Shown: positions 15,684 through 24,655, counted from the stretch's first letter. The stretch: 64,000 bases of DNA from DASXHD01 sp036488725 (GCA_036488725.1 DASXHD010000093.1:1-64000); one strand, 5' to 3'. Made by a program: numbers and translations. The notes: generated from the letters alone by a model not told the origin.

Positions 15684-16519
15684 TGCGACCGGTCCAGGCG
15701 ATCGCCTCCCTCGCGTCGGGAGCCGTCTTGATCCTCGCGTGCGCCGGCGCCGGCACAGCCGCACCTTACGCGATGTGCAGCGCGGGCGAGTCGTGCTCCG
15801 GCGGGACGGTGTGCGAAACGGCGGGCAACCCGCCCATCGGGCCGTTCTGCACGCACTCGTGCGATGACTCGACCGACTGTCCGGCGTCGGGCGCCTGCGC
15901 GAGTCTCGGCGGCACGACGTCGTTTTGCTACCAGACATGCCCGCAGGGAACGGGATGCCCGGCCGGCGAGCTCTGCGAAAACTACGAGACGGGCTACGGC
16001 GAAACCACGATGATCTGTTTGCCGACCGCGGGCAACGTCCTCTCCGGAACATCGTGGACGACGACCGACATTTCGACGACCGCGAAGAGCGACGGCGTCG
16101 TCATGTCGAGCTACACGATCAACTTCGACGCGGGCGACGTCGCGCTCGGCGGCGCCGGCGCGGCCGGCGCGTTCAGCGCGGTCCTCACGCAGACGTACTC
16201 GACCTCGCCGATGTTCGACCTCGCGGGCTGCACCGAGACGACGAGGTTCGACGGCGGCACCTGGGGCGACACGATGAATCCCGACAATCCGAGCAATGGC
16301 GCCGTCGCCGTGACCGGCGCGCACGGCGTGACGACGCGCTCGGGTTGCGTCGTGGCCGCCAACGACACGACCGACGCCGAGCAAATCTACGACGCCGCGG
16401 TCGACGGGGCCTCCACCGGTTTCGTCGTGGTCGACGGCACGACGCTCGAGATGAACGGCGCCACGTCGGTCGTGCCTTACGACGACGGAAGCCGGTGGTC
16501 GTTCAGGTCGGCCGACTGA
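15683..16519 (+). CDS. Cys-rich exported lipoprotein
   Basis: 278 residues. Signal peptide ending LILAC. Residues about 30-115 contain some 13 Cys in patterns such as CSAGESCSGGTVCE, FCTHSCDDSTDCPASGAC and CPQGTGCPAGELCE, the disulfide-rich repeats seen in many myxobacterial surface proteins. The C-terminal part (about 120-278) is beta-rich with no recognised family. The gene overlaps the upstream stop by one base and ends 4 bases before the convergent kinase gene stop. Role unknown; likely extracellular binding or structural. Confidence 0.85.
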   Translation: MRPVQAIASLASGAVLILACAGAGTAAPYAMCSAGESCSGGTVCETAGNPPIGPFCTHSCDDSTDCPASGACASLGGTTSFCYQTCPQGTGCPAGELCENYETGYGETTMICLPTAGNVLSGTSWTTTDISTTAKSDGVVMSSYTINFDAGDVALGGAGAAGAFSAVLTQTYSTSPMFDLAGCTETTRFDGGTWGDTMNPDNPSNGAVAVTGAHGVTTRSGCVVAANDTTDAEQIYDAAVDGASTGFVVVDGTTLEMNGATSVVPYDDGSRWSFRSAD

Positions 16520-16523
16520 CGCT

Positions 16524-18356
16524 TCACGGGCTGACGCGCGCGCGGAGCTTGTCGGTCGCGCGCGAGAGCGAGCCGTCGTCGTGCATGCACGCGTAGCAAT
16601 CCTTCATGCCGAGGAAACCGCAGCCGCCCTTCGCCGCGTAGCCGTCCAAGATCGCGAGCGCTCGCGCGTCGCCCTGCGTCGCGGCGCGATCGAGGAGCTC
16701 CTTCTTCGCCTCGCATCCCTTCGACGCGCGAAGCTCGAGCGCGACTTGCAGCGCGGGCGACGCGTTTCGCGTGACGTCTTCGCGTTCGAGCGCCTTCTTC
16801 GCGCGCGACTGGCCCGCGGTGCTCGACCCGTACGCCAGATCGTAGAGAAGGTCGCCGCCTTGCGCGCCCATCTTCCCGCTCTCGAGCAGCGCGAACGCGG
16901 CGGCGTCTTCTTGCTTCGAGACGATCGCGTCGTGAATCGCGTCGCGCAGCTGCGGATCGCTTCGCGCGCCGGGGTCGAGCGCGAGCCATTGCGTCGCGTC
17001 GGCGAGCGCCGATTTCGCGTCGCCCTTGGCGAGGTGCGCGCGGAACATGATGTGATACGGCTCGCCGCGCGTCGGCTGCTCGGCGGCGAGCGTCTGCGCG
17101 TGCGCGATGGCGACGTCGTACTGCGCCGCGCCGAGCTCGCCTTGGGCTTTCTTCAGCTCGCGGTCGAAGTGCGCGTCGCGTTTGTGCGGCACGACGGCGA
17201 CGCCTCCGTCGGTCGCGACGTCGGTCGACGACGCCGCGTGAACCCCGAGCGCGATGACCGCGACGAGCACGAGCGCGCCGACGACTGCGCCCGCGATCGC
17301 GAGCACGCGCGGCGAAAAAGTTTTCGTCACGTCGGACGCGAGCGACTGCGCGTGCGCGCGGAGCGCGAACACGGTCGGGTTCGTCCCGGTGACGATCGGC
17401 AGCTGCGGCCCGCTCACGCCGGCGAGCGATACGCGCGGCGACGACACGATTCCCGGCGGCGGCGTCACGAGCTGGTCGAACGCATCGATCGCATCGCGCG
17501 CTTCTTGAACGCGCTCGCTCGCTTCTTTCGCGAGGAGCCTCATCACGAGCGCCGCGAGCTCCGGCGGCAAGCCGAGCTCGCTCGGCAGCGGCGGCACCGG
17601 CGCGGTGATGTGCTTGCCGAGGAGCTTCACTTTGCTCTCGTCGTCGAACGGCCGCCGCCCGACGAGCATTTCGTAGAGAATGACGCCGAGCGAATACAAA
17701 TCGGCGCGTCGATCGACTTCTTGTCCGAGCGCCTGCTCGGGCGGCATGTACTCGGGCGTTCCGTAGACCATCCCGAGCTGCGTGAGCGCTCGCTCGCCCG
17801 CGTTCGATTTCGGCGCGATCTCTCCGACCGGAACTTTCGCGATGCCGAAGTCGAGCACTTTCACGAAATCGGGATCCGCGTCGCGCGTCACGAGCATCAC
17901 GTTCTCGGGTTTGAGATCGCGATGCACGATGCCGAGCCCGTGCGCGCGCGAGAGCGCCGAGGCGATCTGCCGTGCGACGTGGACCGCCCGCCCGATCGCG
18001 AACGGACCTTGGGCGATCGCCTCGCGCAAGCTCTTCCCCTCGACGAACTCGAGCACGAGAAAAAACGAGCCGTCGTCGAGCTTGCCGAAATCGGTCGCGT
18101 TGGCGACGTTCGGGTGCTCGATGTGCGCCGCGGCCATCGCCTCGCGTTCGAAGCGCGCGACGACCTCATCCATCTTGCTCATCTCGGCGTGCAAGACTTT
18201 GACGGCCACGCGCTTGTGCATGAGCGTGTGCTCCGCCGCGTAGACGGCGCCCATGCCGCCTTCGCCGAGCAGACGCTCGATGTGGTAGCGGCCGCTGATC
18301 GTCGTCCCGACGATTCCTTTCGCGGGCTCCGCCGTGGGCGTCGTGGCGGTGCTCAT
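16524..18356 (-). CDS. Membrane Ser/Thr protein kinase with TPR-like C-terminal domain
   Basis: 610 residues. Kinase domain about 22-295: GEGGMG loop, VAVKVLH Lys, HRDLKPEN catalytic loop, DFGIAK, and activation loop YGTPEYMPPEQ (an APE variant, PPE). A juxtamembrane linker leads to one membrane span at about 347-372 (VLAIAGAVVGALVLVAVIAL). The outer part (about 385-610) is helical, TPR-like, with LAAEQPTRGEPYHIMFRAHL, and ends in a Cys-containing segment (GGCGFLGMKDCYACMHDD). It likely senses an envelope signal and phosphorylates cytoplasmic targets. The ATG at 18356 is far from any strong Shine-Dalgarno site. Confidence 0.95.
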   Translation of the reverse strand: MSTATTPTAEPAKGIVGTTISGRYHIERLLGEGGMGAVYAAEHTLMHKRVAVKVLHAEMSKMDEVVARFEREAMAAAHIEHPNVANATDFGKLDDGSFFLVLEFVEGKSLREAIAQGPFAIGRAVHVARQIASALSRAHGLGIVHRDLKPENVMLVTRDADPDFVKVLDFGIAKVPVGEIAPKSNAGERALTQLGMVYGTPEYMPPEQALGQEVDRRADLYSLGVILYEMLVGRRPFDDESKVKLLGKHITAPVPPLPSELGLPPELAALVMRLLAKEASERVQEARDAIDAFDQLVTPPPGIVSSPRVSLAGVSGPQLPIVTGTNPTVFALRAHAQSLASDVTKTFSPRVLAIAGAVVGALVLVAVIALGVHAASSTDVATDGGVAVVPHKRDAHFDRELKKAQGELGAAQYDVAIAHAQTLAAEQPTRGEPYHIMFRAHLAKGDAKSALADATQWLALDPGARSDPQLRDAIHDAIVSKQEDAAAFALLESGKMGAQGGDLLYDLAYGSSTAGQSRAKKALEREDVTRNASPALQVALELRASKGCEAKKELLDRAATQGDARALAILDGYAAKGGCGFLGMKDCYACMHDDGSLSRATDKLRARVSP

Positions 18357-18380
18357 GCAGCGGCTCGTAGCATACGGCGA

Positions 18381-18908
18381 TTACTGGAAGATGCCGACCC
18401 CGAACGAAAGCGCGACCGCGATGGCGTCGGTCGAGCCGGGCGCGTAATAGCTCCCCCAAAATCCGAACGACGGTCGCGCTGCGAGCTCCATCAAGAAGAC
18501 CCATGGCCTGCGAAAGCGATACGACGCGCCGAGGATCGCTGGCACCTCGAAGAACCCGCCGCCGCCCGCGTCGCTGACGAGGCCGTCGTAACCGAAGCCG
18601 GTCGCGAGCCACACGCGCCACGCGCCGCGCGGCCACGGCGACGTCACCCTGAGCTGGAGGCCCCCGCCGAAAATCTCACGAACGGGCGAATCGTCGAGTC
18701 GCTTGCTCACCTCGCCCGTCGCCCACGCGCCGACGCGCACGAGCGGAAACACGGCGACGTGCCCATCGATCGTGAGCGCGCCGCCTTCTGCGACCGTGCT
18801 GCCGACGAAGCGTTGTTGAAATGATCCGAGCGCGCCCACATCCCATCGCACTTGCGCGCCGGCCGGTGCGGCGACGAGAAGAACGGCGGCGAACGCTGCG
18901 AGCTTCAA
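18381..18908 (-). CDS. Exported outer-membrane-like beta-barrel protein
   Basis: 175 residues from a TTG start. A signal peptide (KLAAFAAVLLVAAPAGAQ) precedes alternating hydrophobic strands (VRWDVGALGSFQQRFVGS, GAWRVWLATGFGYDGLVS, ASYRFRRPWVFLMELAARPS) and a final aromatic-ended strand (IAVALSFGVGIFQ), as in small outer-membrane beta-barrels. The TTG start overlaps the upstream stop as TTGA, which supports it and suggests translational coupling to the SirB1-like gene. No enzyme or receptor family is recognised. Confidence 0.75.
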   Translation of the reverse strand: MKLAAFAAVLLVAAPAGAQVRWDVGALGSFQQRFVGSTVAEGGALTIDGHVAVFPLVRVGAWATGEVSKRLDDSPVREIFGGGLQLRVTSPWPRGAWRVWLATGFGYDGLVSDAGGGGFFEVPAILGASYRFRRPWVFLMELAARPSFGFWGSYYAPGSTDAIAVALSFGVGIFQ

Positions 18909-19744
18909 TTGGAGGTGCCGGGTTTTCGGTCGAGCTTCTCGAGGACGCTGCGAAGCTCGTCTGCGGTTTCGCTGGCCGGATCCAGCGCGAGCGCGCGGGC
19001 GAGATCCTCGCGTGCGGCGGCGGTCGCGCCGAGGCGGGCAGCGAGGAGACCGCGATCGCGCAGAAGACCGCGGTCGCGCGGGCTCAGCGACACGAGCCGA
19101 TCGACGACGAGCAGCGCGCGCGGCAGGTCCCCCCGCGAAAGATAGATGCCGCGCAGGTTCATGAGCCATCGCGAGAGAAACGCGCGGCCCGTCGTCGCCG
19201 CGGTCATCTCCGCGGTCATTCGTGCTTGCGACGTCGCGGCTGCGTCGGCCGATTGGCCGGAGACGCGCGCGAAGAGCGCCGCGAGCGCGTCGTCGTCGAG
19301 CACGCGCCCGCCGAAAAACGGATCGACGAGCACTTCGTCGGCGTGCGGGCTCGCGCCGAAGACGCGCACGAGAAAATGCCCCGGAAACCCGACGCCCTCC
19401 GCGCGAACGCCGACGCGCCGCGCGATCTCGCGGTAAACGAGCGCGAGCGAAATCGGGATGCCCGTCTTTCGATCGAGCACGTCCGAGAGCAAGCTGTTCT
19501 TCGGGTCGTAATAGTCACTCTCATTTCCGCTGAACCCGAGCGTGCCGTAGACGTGCCGCGAGATCGCTTCGGCTCGTTCGCGCGCGCCCGCGCCCGCGAT
19601 CGCGAGCCCGGATGCGAGCTCGTCGAACCGCGCGAGCAGCTTCGGGACGTCGAGCGAGCCGTAGACGTCGCGCGCGATCAGCGCGGCGCCGAGGGCCACG
19701 TCGAGCTCCCCATCGCTCGCGGCGAGCTGCTCGAACGTCTTCAT
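18905..19744 (-). CDS. SirB1/transglutaminase-like protein with TPR-like tail
   Basis: 279 residues. The first 180 follow the SirB1 N-terminal (transglutaminase-like) family: helical start, then YYDPKNSLLSDVLDRKTGIP with ISLALVYREIARRVG, then GFPGHFLVRV and LVDPFFGGRVL. A classic transglutaminase Cys is not obvious. The C-terminal part (LMNLRGIYLSRGDLPRALLVVDRLV onward) is TPR-like. The ATG at 19744 is preferred to the upstream TTG because GGAG lies 7 bases before it. Coupled to the outer-membrane-like gene. In other bacteria SirB1 proteins are linked to regulatory or cell-envelope roles; the exact job is unknown. Confidence 0.88.
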   Translation of the reverse strand: MKTFEQLAASDGELDVALGAALIARDVYGSLDVPKLLARFDELASGLAIAGAGARERAEAISRHVYGTLGFSGNESDYYDPKNSLLSDVLDRKTGIPISLALVYREIARRVGVRAEGVGFPGHFLVRVFGASPHADEVLVDPFFGGRVLDDDALAALFARVSGQSADAAATSQARMTAEMTAATTGRAFLSRWLMNLRGIYLSRGDLPRALLVVDRLVSLSPRDRGLLRDRGLLAARLGATAAAREDLARALALDPASETADELRSVLEKLDRKPGTSN

Positions 19745-19794
19745 GTCGTACTCCAATTGACCCGATTTTTGCGCCGCCGTAAAAGGGCTCGCTC

Positions 19795-20967
19795 ATGGCG
19801 AAAACCGGCCTTCGAAAAAACTTCGAGAAACAACGCGACGTCCGCCCCGCGGGCATCACCGGCCGCGAGCGCCCGACCGACATCATCGCGCGCGCGTTTC
19901 CGGCTTACGTCGGCCGCCAAGAGCGGACCGCGTTCGAGCTCATGCAGCGGAGCGCCAAAGACGACACGTGCGTCTTTCTGACGTTCTCCGGCGCGATGAC
20001 CCCGGCGGGCCTCCACCAGTCGTGTCTCATCCCGCTCGTCGAGCGCGGCCTCGTCGACTGCATCACGACGACCGGCGCGAACCTCTATCACGACGCGCAC
20101 CGCATCATCGGCCACCACATCCGCGAGATCGACCCGAACGGCGGCGACCTCGAATACCGCGTCGCGCGCATCATCCGCATTTACGATCTCGGCTTCGGCG
20201 AAGAGACGCTGCTCGAGACCGACCAACTCTTTTCGGCGATCCTGCGCCAGCCCGAATTCCAAAAGCGCATGACGACCGTCGAGCTCCACTACCGGCTCGG
20301 CAAGCACATCGCCGCGATCGAAAACGCGCTCGGCGTGAAGTCGCCCTCGCTCCTCGCGACCGCGTATCGCTACGCCGTTCCGATTTTCGTCGGCGCGGTG
20401 CAAGACGGATCGATCTTCCTCAACGTCGTGAAGCTGAGGCGCCTCCTCGGCAGCGAGTTCAAGCTCGAGATCGACGTGAACGACGACGTCTTCGAAATGG
20501 GCGCGATGCAGCACCACTGCTTCGGCACGCTGAAGAAAAAAATGGCGGTCTGGATTTTGGGCGGCGGCGTCCCGAAAAACTACACGCTCCAAGGCGAGCC
20601 GCTGCTCGATCAAATTCTCGGCGTGCCGACGCACGGCTTCGATTTCGATCTTCAGTTTTGCGTCGACCCGGTCGACAACGGAGCGCTCTCGTCGTGCCCG
20701 GCGGGCGAAGGGCACACGTGGGGCAAAGTCTCGGCCGAGAGCGTTCAGTACGGCTCGGTCTACGTTCACGCCGACGTGACCGCCGTCTTTCCGTGGCTCA
20801 CCTACGCGCTCCTCAGCGACGCCGGCGTTCACAAAAAACATCGCCGCCTCTACGAGTCGCGCGAAGCCGCCGTCAAAAATCTCCAGCGCGAGGTCGACAA
20901 GCGCAAGAAGATGCTCCTCAAGACGACCGAGATGCCGCGCAACGTCGCGAGCAAGCGCAAGGCATGA
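19795..20967 (+). CDS. Deoxyhypusine synthase-like NAD-dependent enzyme
   Basis: 390 residues, full family length. The deoxyhypusine synthase fold is recognisable: FLTFSGAMTPAG near residue 60, GLVDCITTTGANLYHD, an NAD-binding stretch, ILGGGVPKN, and EGHTWGKVSAESVQYGSVYVHADVT, where the Lys of WGK corresponds to the catalytic Lys that forms the enzyme-butylamine imine. Bacteria lack eIF5A, and known bacterial members make homospermidine or related polyamines, or have unknown roles. The product here is therefore probably a polyamine transfer product rather than hypusine (inference). The stop overlaps the amidase ATG (ATGA), so the two are coupled. Confidence 0.92.
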   Translation: MAKTGLRKNFEKQRDVRPAGITGRERPTDIIARAFPAYVGRQERTAFELMQRSAKDDTCVFLTFSGAMTPAGLHQSCLIPLVERGLVDCITTTGANLYHDAHRIIGHHIREIDPNGGDLEYRVARIIRIYDLGFGEETLLETDQLFSAILRQPEFQKRMTTVELHYRLGKHIAAIENALGVKSPSLLATAYRYAVPIFVGAVQDGSIFLNVVKLRRLLGSEFKLEIDVNDDVFEMGAMQHHCFGTLKKKMAVWILGGGVPKNYTLQGEPLLDQILGVPTHGFDFDLQFCVDPVDNGALSSCPAGEGHTWGKVSAESVQYGSVYVHADVTAVFPWLTYALLSDAGVHKKHRRLYESREAAVKNLQREVDKRKKMLLKTTEMPRNVASKRKA

Positions 20968-22265
20968 CCGTTTCGATCGAGTCGGCGCGAACGACGATCG
21001 CCGCGCGCAACGACGAGCTCCGCGCCGTCTTGCACGTGCTCAAGAAGCCCTTGCAGAATACAAGCAATCCGCGCGCGCCGCTCGGGGACCTGCCGTACGT
21101 TTTGAAAGACGTCTGGGACACGGCGGGCATCCCGACGACCGGCGGATCGTTTCGTCACAAAGACCGCGTGCCGACCGAGTCGAGCCGCATCTTCGTCGCG
21201 CTCCAGGAGACGGGCGCCGCGCTGCTCGGAAAATCGAACCTCTGCGACATGGCGTTCTCGATGGAGAGCGACAATCACATCTTCGGGCCGGTGCGAAATC
21301 CGATCGACCCGTCGCGCACGGCGGGCGGAAGCACGGGCGGCGGCGCGGCGGCGGTCGCGTCGGGCATGGCCGCGTTCGATTGGGGGACCGATTTCGGCGG
21401 CTCGATTCGGCTGCCCGCCGCGTTCTGCGGCGTCGTCGGGTTGCGACTCTCGGCGAAGACGTGGCCGGTCGATCGCGAGCATTTTCCGCGCATCTCGCCG
21501 AAATTTTATTCCTTCTGCGGCATGGGCCCGCTCGCGCGCGACGTGGCGACCGCGCGGCGCATCGTCGCGGCCGTCGCGCCCGCGCTCGGCGCGCGCGAAG
21601 CCTATGACGTCGATTCGTCGCGCGTGTTTCTCTATTCACCCGATGCGGCGCATCTCGGTCGGTGGCCGACGTTCGAGCGCGACGCGAAGGCGCTGCTCGA
21701 CCGCGCCGGCGTGGACGTGAGCACCGACCACGCGCTGCCGCCGCCGAGCCACGTGAACGAAACGTTCGGCGGTTACGTCGCGTCGCACTTCATGGACTTC
21801 ATCGGTCGCGAAGAACTGTCGTTCGCCGACGGGCTCGCGGCGACCGCGCTCGGCGTGCTCACGAACGGCCGCCTCGACAAGCGACTTCACCCGGTGAGCG
21901 CGTCGCTCTTCGCGCTCGTCGGTCTCGGGAAGCTCGTGCGCTATCGCGATCCCGCGCCGCAGATCGCGCGGCTCGAGTCGCTGCGCGAAGCCGCGCGTCG
22001 CGCTTGGTCGACGGGACGGCTCATCGTGTCGCCGACGACGACCGCGCTTCCGCCCAAGCACGGTCGCGCGGTCCTCGCCCTTCGCGCGCCGTCGTTCGTG
22101 ATGCTCGGCAACCTCGTCGACGCGACCGCGATCGCGATTCCGTTCGGCCGATTCGCAGGCACGACCTTGCCGCGCTCGCTGCAAATCCTGGGTCCTCCCG
22201 GCTCGGAGGACGCGGTGCTCGATCTCGCGGCGCGCTTGGAAGGATTAGTGTCGACGGCGGCGTGA
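20964..22265 (+). CDS. Amidase signature family enzyme
   Basis: 433 residues. The Ser-cisSer-Lys triad is visible: Lys in YVLKDVWDTAG (about residue 49), the cis-Ser in TAGGSTGGGAAA (about 117) and the nucleophile in TDFGGSIRLPA (about 140). It is an amide hydrolase of the GatA/AmiE-like amidase signature group; the short N-terminus and sequence do not indicate glutamyl-tRNA amidotransferase. ATGA coupling to the deoxyhypusine-synthase-like gene suggests an amide or acyl-polyamine substrate, which is inference. It overlaps the convergent MarR gene by about 20 bases. Confidence 0.93.
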   Translation: MTVSIESARTTIAARNDELRAVLHVLKKPLQNTSNPRAPLGDLPYVLKDVWDTAGIPTTGGSFRHKDRVPTESSRIFVALQETGAALLGKSNLCDMAFSMESDNHIFGPVRNPIDPSRTAGGSTGGGAAAVASGMAAFDWGTDFGGSIRLPAAFCGVVGLRLSAKTWPVDREHFPRISPKFYSFCGMGPLARDVATARRIVAAVAPALGAREAYDVDSSRVFLYSPDAAHLGRWPTFERDAKALLDRAGVDVSTDHALPPPSHVNETFGGYVASHFMDFIGREELSFADGLAATALGVLTNGRLDKRLHPVSASLFALVGLGKLVRYRDPAPQIARLESLREAARRAWSTGRLIVSPTTTALPPKHGRAVLALRAPSFVMLGNLVDATAIAIPFGRFAGTTLPRSLQILGPPGSEDAVLDLAARLEGLVSTAA

Positions 22266-22727
22266 CGGGCCGTCTTCGAAGAACATCTCGGCGGCTTCGT
22301 CGTCCAAGCCCATCTCGCGAACGAGCGCGCGCAGCGACTTCCTGAGCGCCGCGAGGTCGCGCGCGCGAAGTCGGGCGACCGCCGCGAGGAGACGCGTCTG
22401 CGAAGGCTCGGGCGCGCGTCCGATCGTCCTGCGCCCCGCGGGCGTGAGCCGCAGCTCGGCGCGACGAGCGTCTTCTTTCGACGCGCGCCGGACGATGAGA
22501 CGCGCGGCGACGAGACGTTTGACGATGGCCGACACCGAGCTCGGATCGGTCTTCGTGCGCTCGGCGAGATCGCTCAGCGAGAGCGCGCGATCGCCCGCGA
22601 GCTGGTGCAGCACGAAGAGCTGCGCGCCGGTCACGCCCGCCGCGCGCTCGACCTCGCGCGCGCCGACGCGCAAGTCGCGGACGATGAGCCGCAGCGAGTC
22701 CATGACCGAGCGCGAATCGTCTTTCAT
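22245..22727 (-). CDS. MarR family transcriptional regulator
   Basis: 160 residues with a winged helix: VTGAQLFVLHQLAGDRALSL, SDLAERTKTDPSSVSAIVKR (recognition helix) and the wing RRASKEDARRAELRLTPAGR, all typical MarR features. A C-terminal acidic tail follows (DDEAAEMFFEDG). The ATG overlaps the stop of the PilZ gene by ATGA, so the pair is translated together; a cyclic-di-GMP input could be linked to this regulator (inference). The operator is not identified. Confidence 0.93.
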   Translation of the reverse strand: MKDDSRSVMDSLRLIVRDLRVGAREVERAAGVTGAQLFVLHQLAGDRALSLSDLAERTKTDPSSVSAIVKRLVAARLIVRRASKEDARRAELRLTPAGRRTIGRAPEPSQTRLLAAVARLRARDLAALRKSLRALVREMGLDDEAAEMFFEDGPSRRRRH

Positions 22728-23092
22728 TTGTTCGTGAGCAAGAGCTCGAAGATGCCCCACGTGCTCTCGGGCGACGCGTACTCGAACGCGAGACCGGCTC
22801 GAGCGTTGCCGGTCCACGCGACGCGCGCGGGGATCTGCAGCGGATCCCAACGCTCGGCCGTCACGAACGAAACTTGAACGCGGTCGCCGACGCCGAGCGC
22901 GTCGGTCGATTCCACGCACGCCCCGCCGAGCCCGAGGTCGTAGACGATGACGTCGCGCTGCCACCCCCGCTCGCGGTGCGCCACCACGGCCGCGAGGCGC
23001 ACGGGTTTTCGCGCATGAGCCCGAAAACGCGGCTTCTCTCTGGGCCGTTGGTCGTCCGCCACGCCGGCATCGTACTCAATTGGCGTTTTCAT
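22724..23092 (-). CDS. PilZ-domain protein
   Basis: 122 residues. A c-di-GMP-binding PilZ pattern is recognisable: Arg-rich RFRAHARKPVRL near the N-terminus, VYDLGLGGACVES (a D-x-GLGG variant of DxSxxG), then the barrel strands VQVSFVTAER, IPARVAWTG and AGLAFEY. It is a stand-alone PilZ, probably a soluble adaptor. It is coupled to the MarR gene downstream and divergent, 32 bases away, from a second PilZ gene, so both promoters share a very short intergenic space. Confidence 0.88.
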   Translation of the reverse strand: MKTPIEYDAGVADDQRPREKPRFRAHARKPVRLAAVVAHRERGWQRDVIVYDLGLGGACVESTDALGVGDRVQVSFVTAERWDPLQIPARVAWTGNARAGLAFEYASPESTWGIFELLLTNK

Positions 23093-23124
23093 GCGATAGC
23101 GCGTTACGATGGGCGGAGGTAACT

Positions 23125-24576
23125 ATGACGCAGGACACGCGAAAAGATCCCCGCGCCAAGATCGTGAGCTTGAACGTCCGCTACAAGAGCGCGACGGTCG
23201 ACGAGTTCATCGAGAATCACTCCCACGACGTGAGCAAGGGCGGCGTCTTCATCAAGACGGACAAGCCCTTCGCGGTCGGCACGCTCCTCAAGTTCGAGAT
23301 TCGTCTCGCCGCCGACCAACCGGTGATCGCCGGCGTCGGGCGCGTCGTGTGGAAGCGCGAGGCGGGCACGTCGGCGGCCGAGCGGCCCGCGGGCATGGGC
23401 GTGAAGTTCATCAAGATCGACGACAACTCGCGCACGACCATCGAGAAGCTGACGGGCGCGAAGGCCGACGCCGGACGCGAGTACTTGTCCGAAGCGGGCG
23501 CGTCGATGACGCCGCCGCCGCCGAACGCGTCGCACCCGCCGGAGCCGAGCACGTCGACGCCGCCCGTGAACATCACGCGGTCGGTCGTTCCCGGCACGAC
23601 GCCGACCAAGCCGGGCATGGGCGCGGCGAAGCCCGCGTTCACCGTGAAAAAGACGATGATGGGCCTCGGACAGAGCCCGCTCACGAAGACCTCGCGTGAA
23701 GCGCCGGTCTCCAAGCAGAGCGAGCGCACCGACGCCGAAGCGAGCGGGAATTTCTTCCCGAAGACCGACAGCGTCGCCGACATGCCGCCGCCGCAAGAGC
23801 GCACGGTGATGAAGCAGGCGGCCGAGCTTCTCGAAGAAGCGCTGAAAGAAGCGGGCGGATCGATGGCCGAGGTCGGCGCGGTCGCGCCTGCCGCCGAGAA
23901 AAAACCTGCCGCCGAGACCGCGCCCGAGCCTTCGACTCCCGAGCCTGCGCCCGAGCCGCCCGCGGTCGAAAAAGAACCGGCTCCGGTCGCGTCTGCGGTC
24001 GAGCAGCTCGAAACGAAAAAGCCGATCTCCGAGCCGCCGCCGCGCAAGATCCCGTCGACGCGTCCCAAGGCTGCGGAGCCGAGCGCGTCGCGCAAGGTTT
24101 CGTCGTTCCCGCCGCCGGCGCCGGAGAAAAAGAGCAACGTCGGCATGATCGCGCTCGGCGTGATCATCGCCGCGGGCATCGCTGGCGGCGTCGCGTACAA
24201 AGCGGGTTTGTTCGGCAGCGAAGCGCCGGCGCCGACTGCGTCCGCTCAACCGAGCGCCTCGGCGAGCGTCGTCGCGTCCGCGTCGGCAGCGCCCACCGAG
24301 ACGGCGACCGAGAGCGCCGCCGCGTCGGCGTCCGCCGCGCCTTCCGCGTCCGCTTCGGCCGCCCCCACGACGACCGCAGTCGTCACGGCGCAACCGACGG
24401 CGACGGCAATCCCGCACCCGACCGCCACCGCGCAGCCCACCGCCACGGCGACCGAAACCGCAACGGCCACCGCGACCGCCACGGCCACGGCGACCGCGAC
24501 GGCGACGGCGACGGCTCCGAGGCCGACGACCACGGCGAAACCGCCGAAGCCCCCGGCCGACGACAACCCGTACTGA
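23125..24576 (+). CDS. PilZ-domain protein with membrane span and Thr-Ala repeat tail
   Basis: 483 residues. The N-terminal PilZ-like domain (about 5-112: RKDPRAKIVSLNVRYK, HDVSKGGVFIKTD, GVGRVVWKRE, GMGVKFIKID) belongs to the myxobacterial PilZ subfamily (TIGR02266-type). A long disordered linker rich in Pro, Glu, Ala and Lys (about 125-340) leads to a single membrane span (about 345-368, MIALGVIIAAGIAGGVAY). The exported tail is Ala/Ser/Thr-Pro low complexity with a long (Thr-Ala) run and ends in KPPKPPADDNPY. GGAGG at 23115-23119 supports the ATG. Probably carries a cyclic-di-GMP signal to the envelope. Confidence 0.88.
   Translation: MTQDTRKDPRAKIVSLNVRYKSATVDEFIENHSHDVSKGGVFIKTDKPFAVGTLLKFEIRLAADQPVIAGVGRVVWKREAGTSAAERPAGMGVKFIKIDDNSRTTIEKLTGAKADAGREYLSEAGASMTPPPPNASHPPEPSTSTPPVNITRSVVPGTTPTKPGMGAAKPAFTVKKTMMGLGQSPLTKTSREAPVSKQSERTDAEASGNFFPKTDSVADMPPPQERTVMKQAAELLEEALKEAGGSMAEVGAVAPAAEKKPAAETAPEPSTPEPAPEPPAVEKEPAPVASAVEQLETKKPISEPPPRKIPSTRPKAAEPSASRKVSSFPPPAPEKKSNVGMIALGVIIAAGIAGGVAYKAGLFGSEAPAPTASAQPSASASVVASASAAPTETATESAAASASAAPSASASAAPTTTAVVTAQPTATAIPHPTATAQPTATATETATATATATATATATATATAPRPTTTAKPPKPPADDNPY
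24400..24540 (+). repeat. Hexanucleotide-like simple repeat encoding a Thr-Ala run
   Basis: Alternating ACN and GCN codons (GCCACC, GCGACG and similar) form a near-tandem repeat within the tail of the PilZ membrane protein, with 10-15 unit pairs. Such tracts vary in length by slippage, so the tail length may be polymorphic between strains. Confidence 0.6.
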
Positions 24577-24616
24577 CGTCCGAGGTCAGCTCGCGCCGCG
24601 GGGCGCGTCCGTGTGC

Positions 24617-24644
24617 TTGCCTTTGCGCGCGGGTTCGCTAGCTT
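24617..24644 (+). promoter_or_regulatory. Predicted promoter of tRNA-Gln
   Basis: TTGCCT (24617-24622), 16 bases, TAGCTT (24639-24644), giving a start at about 24651, 5 bases before the tRNA. The -35/-10 style and spacing resemble the operon promoter at 2541-2514. Confidence 0.5.
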
Positions 24645-24655
24645 TGCCAGCACTT

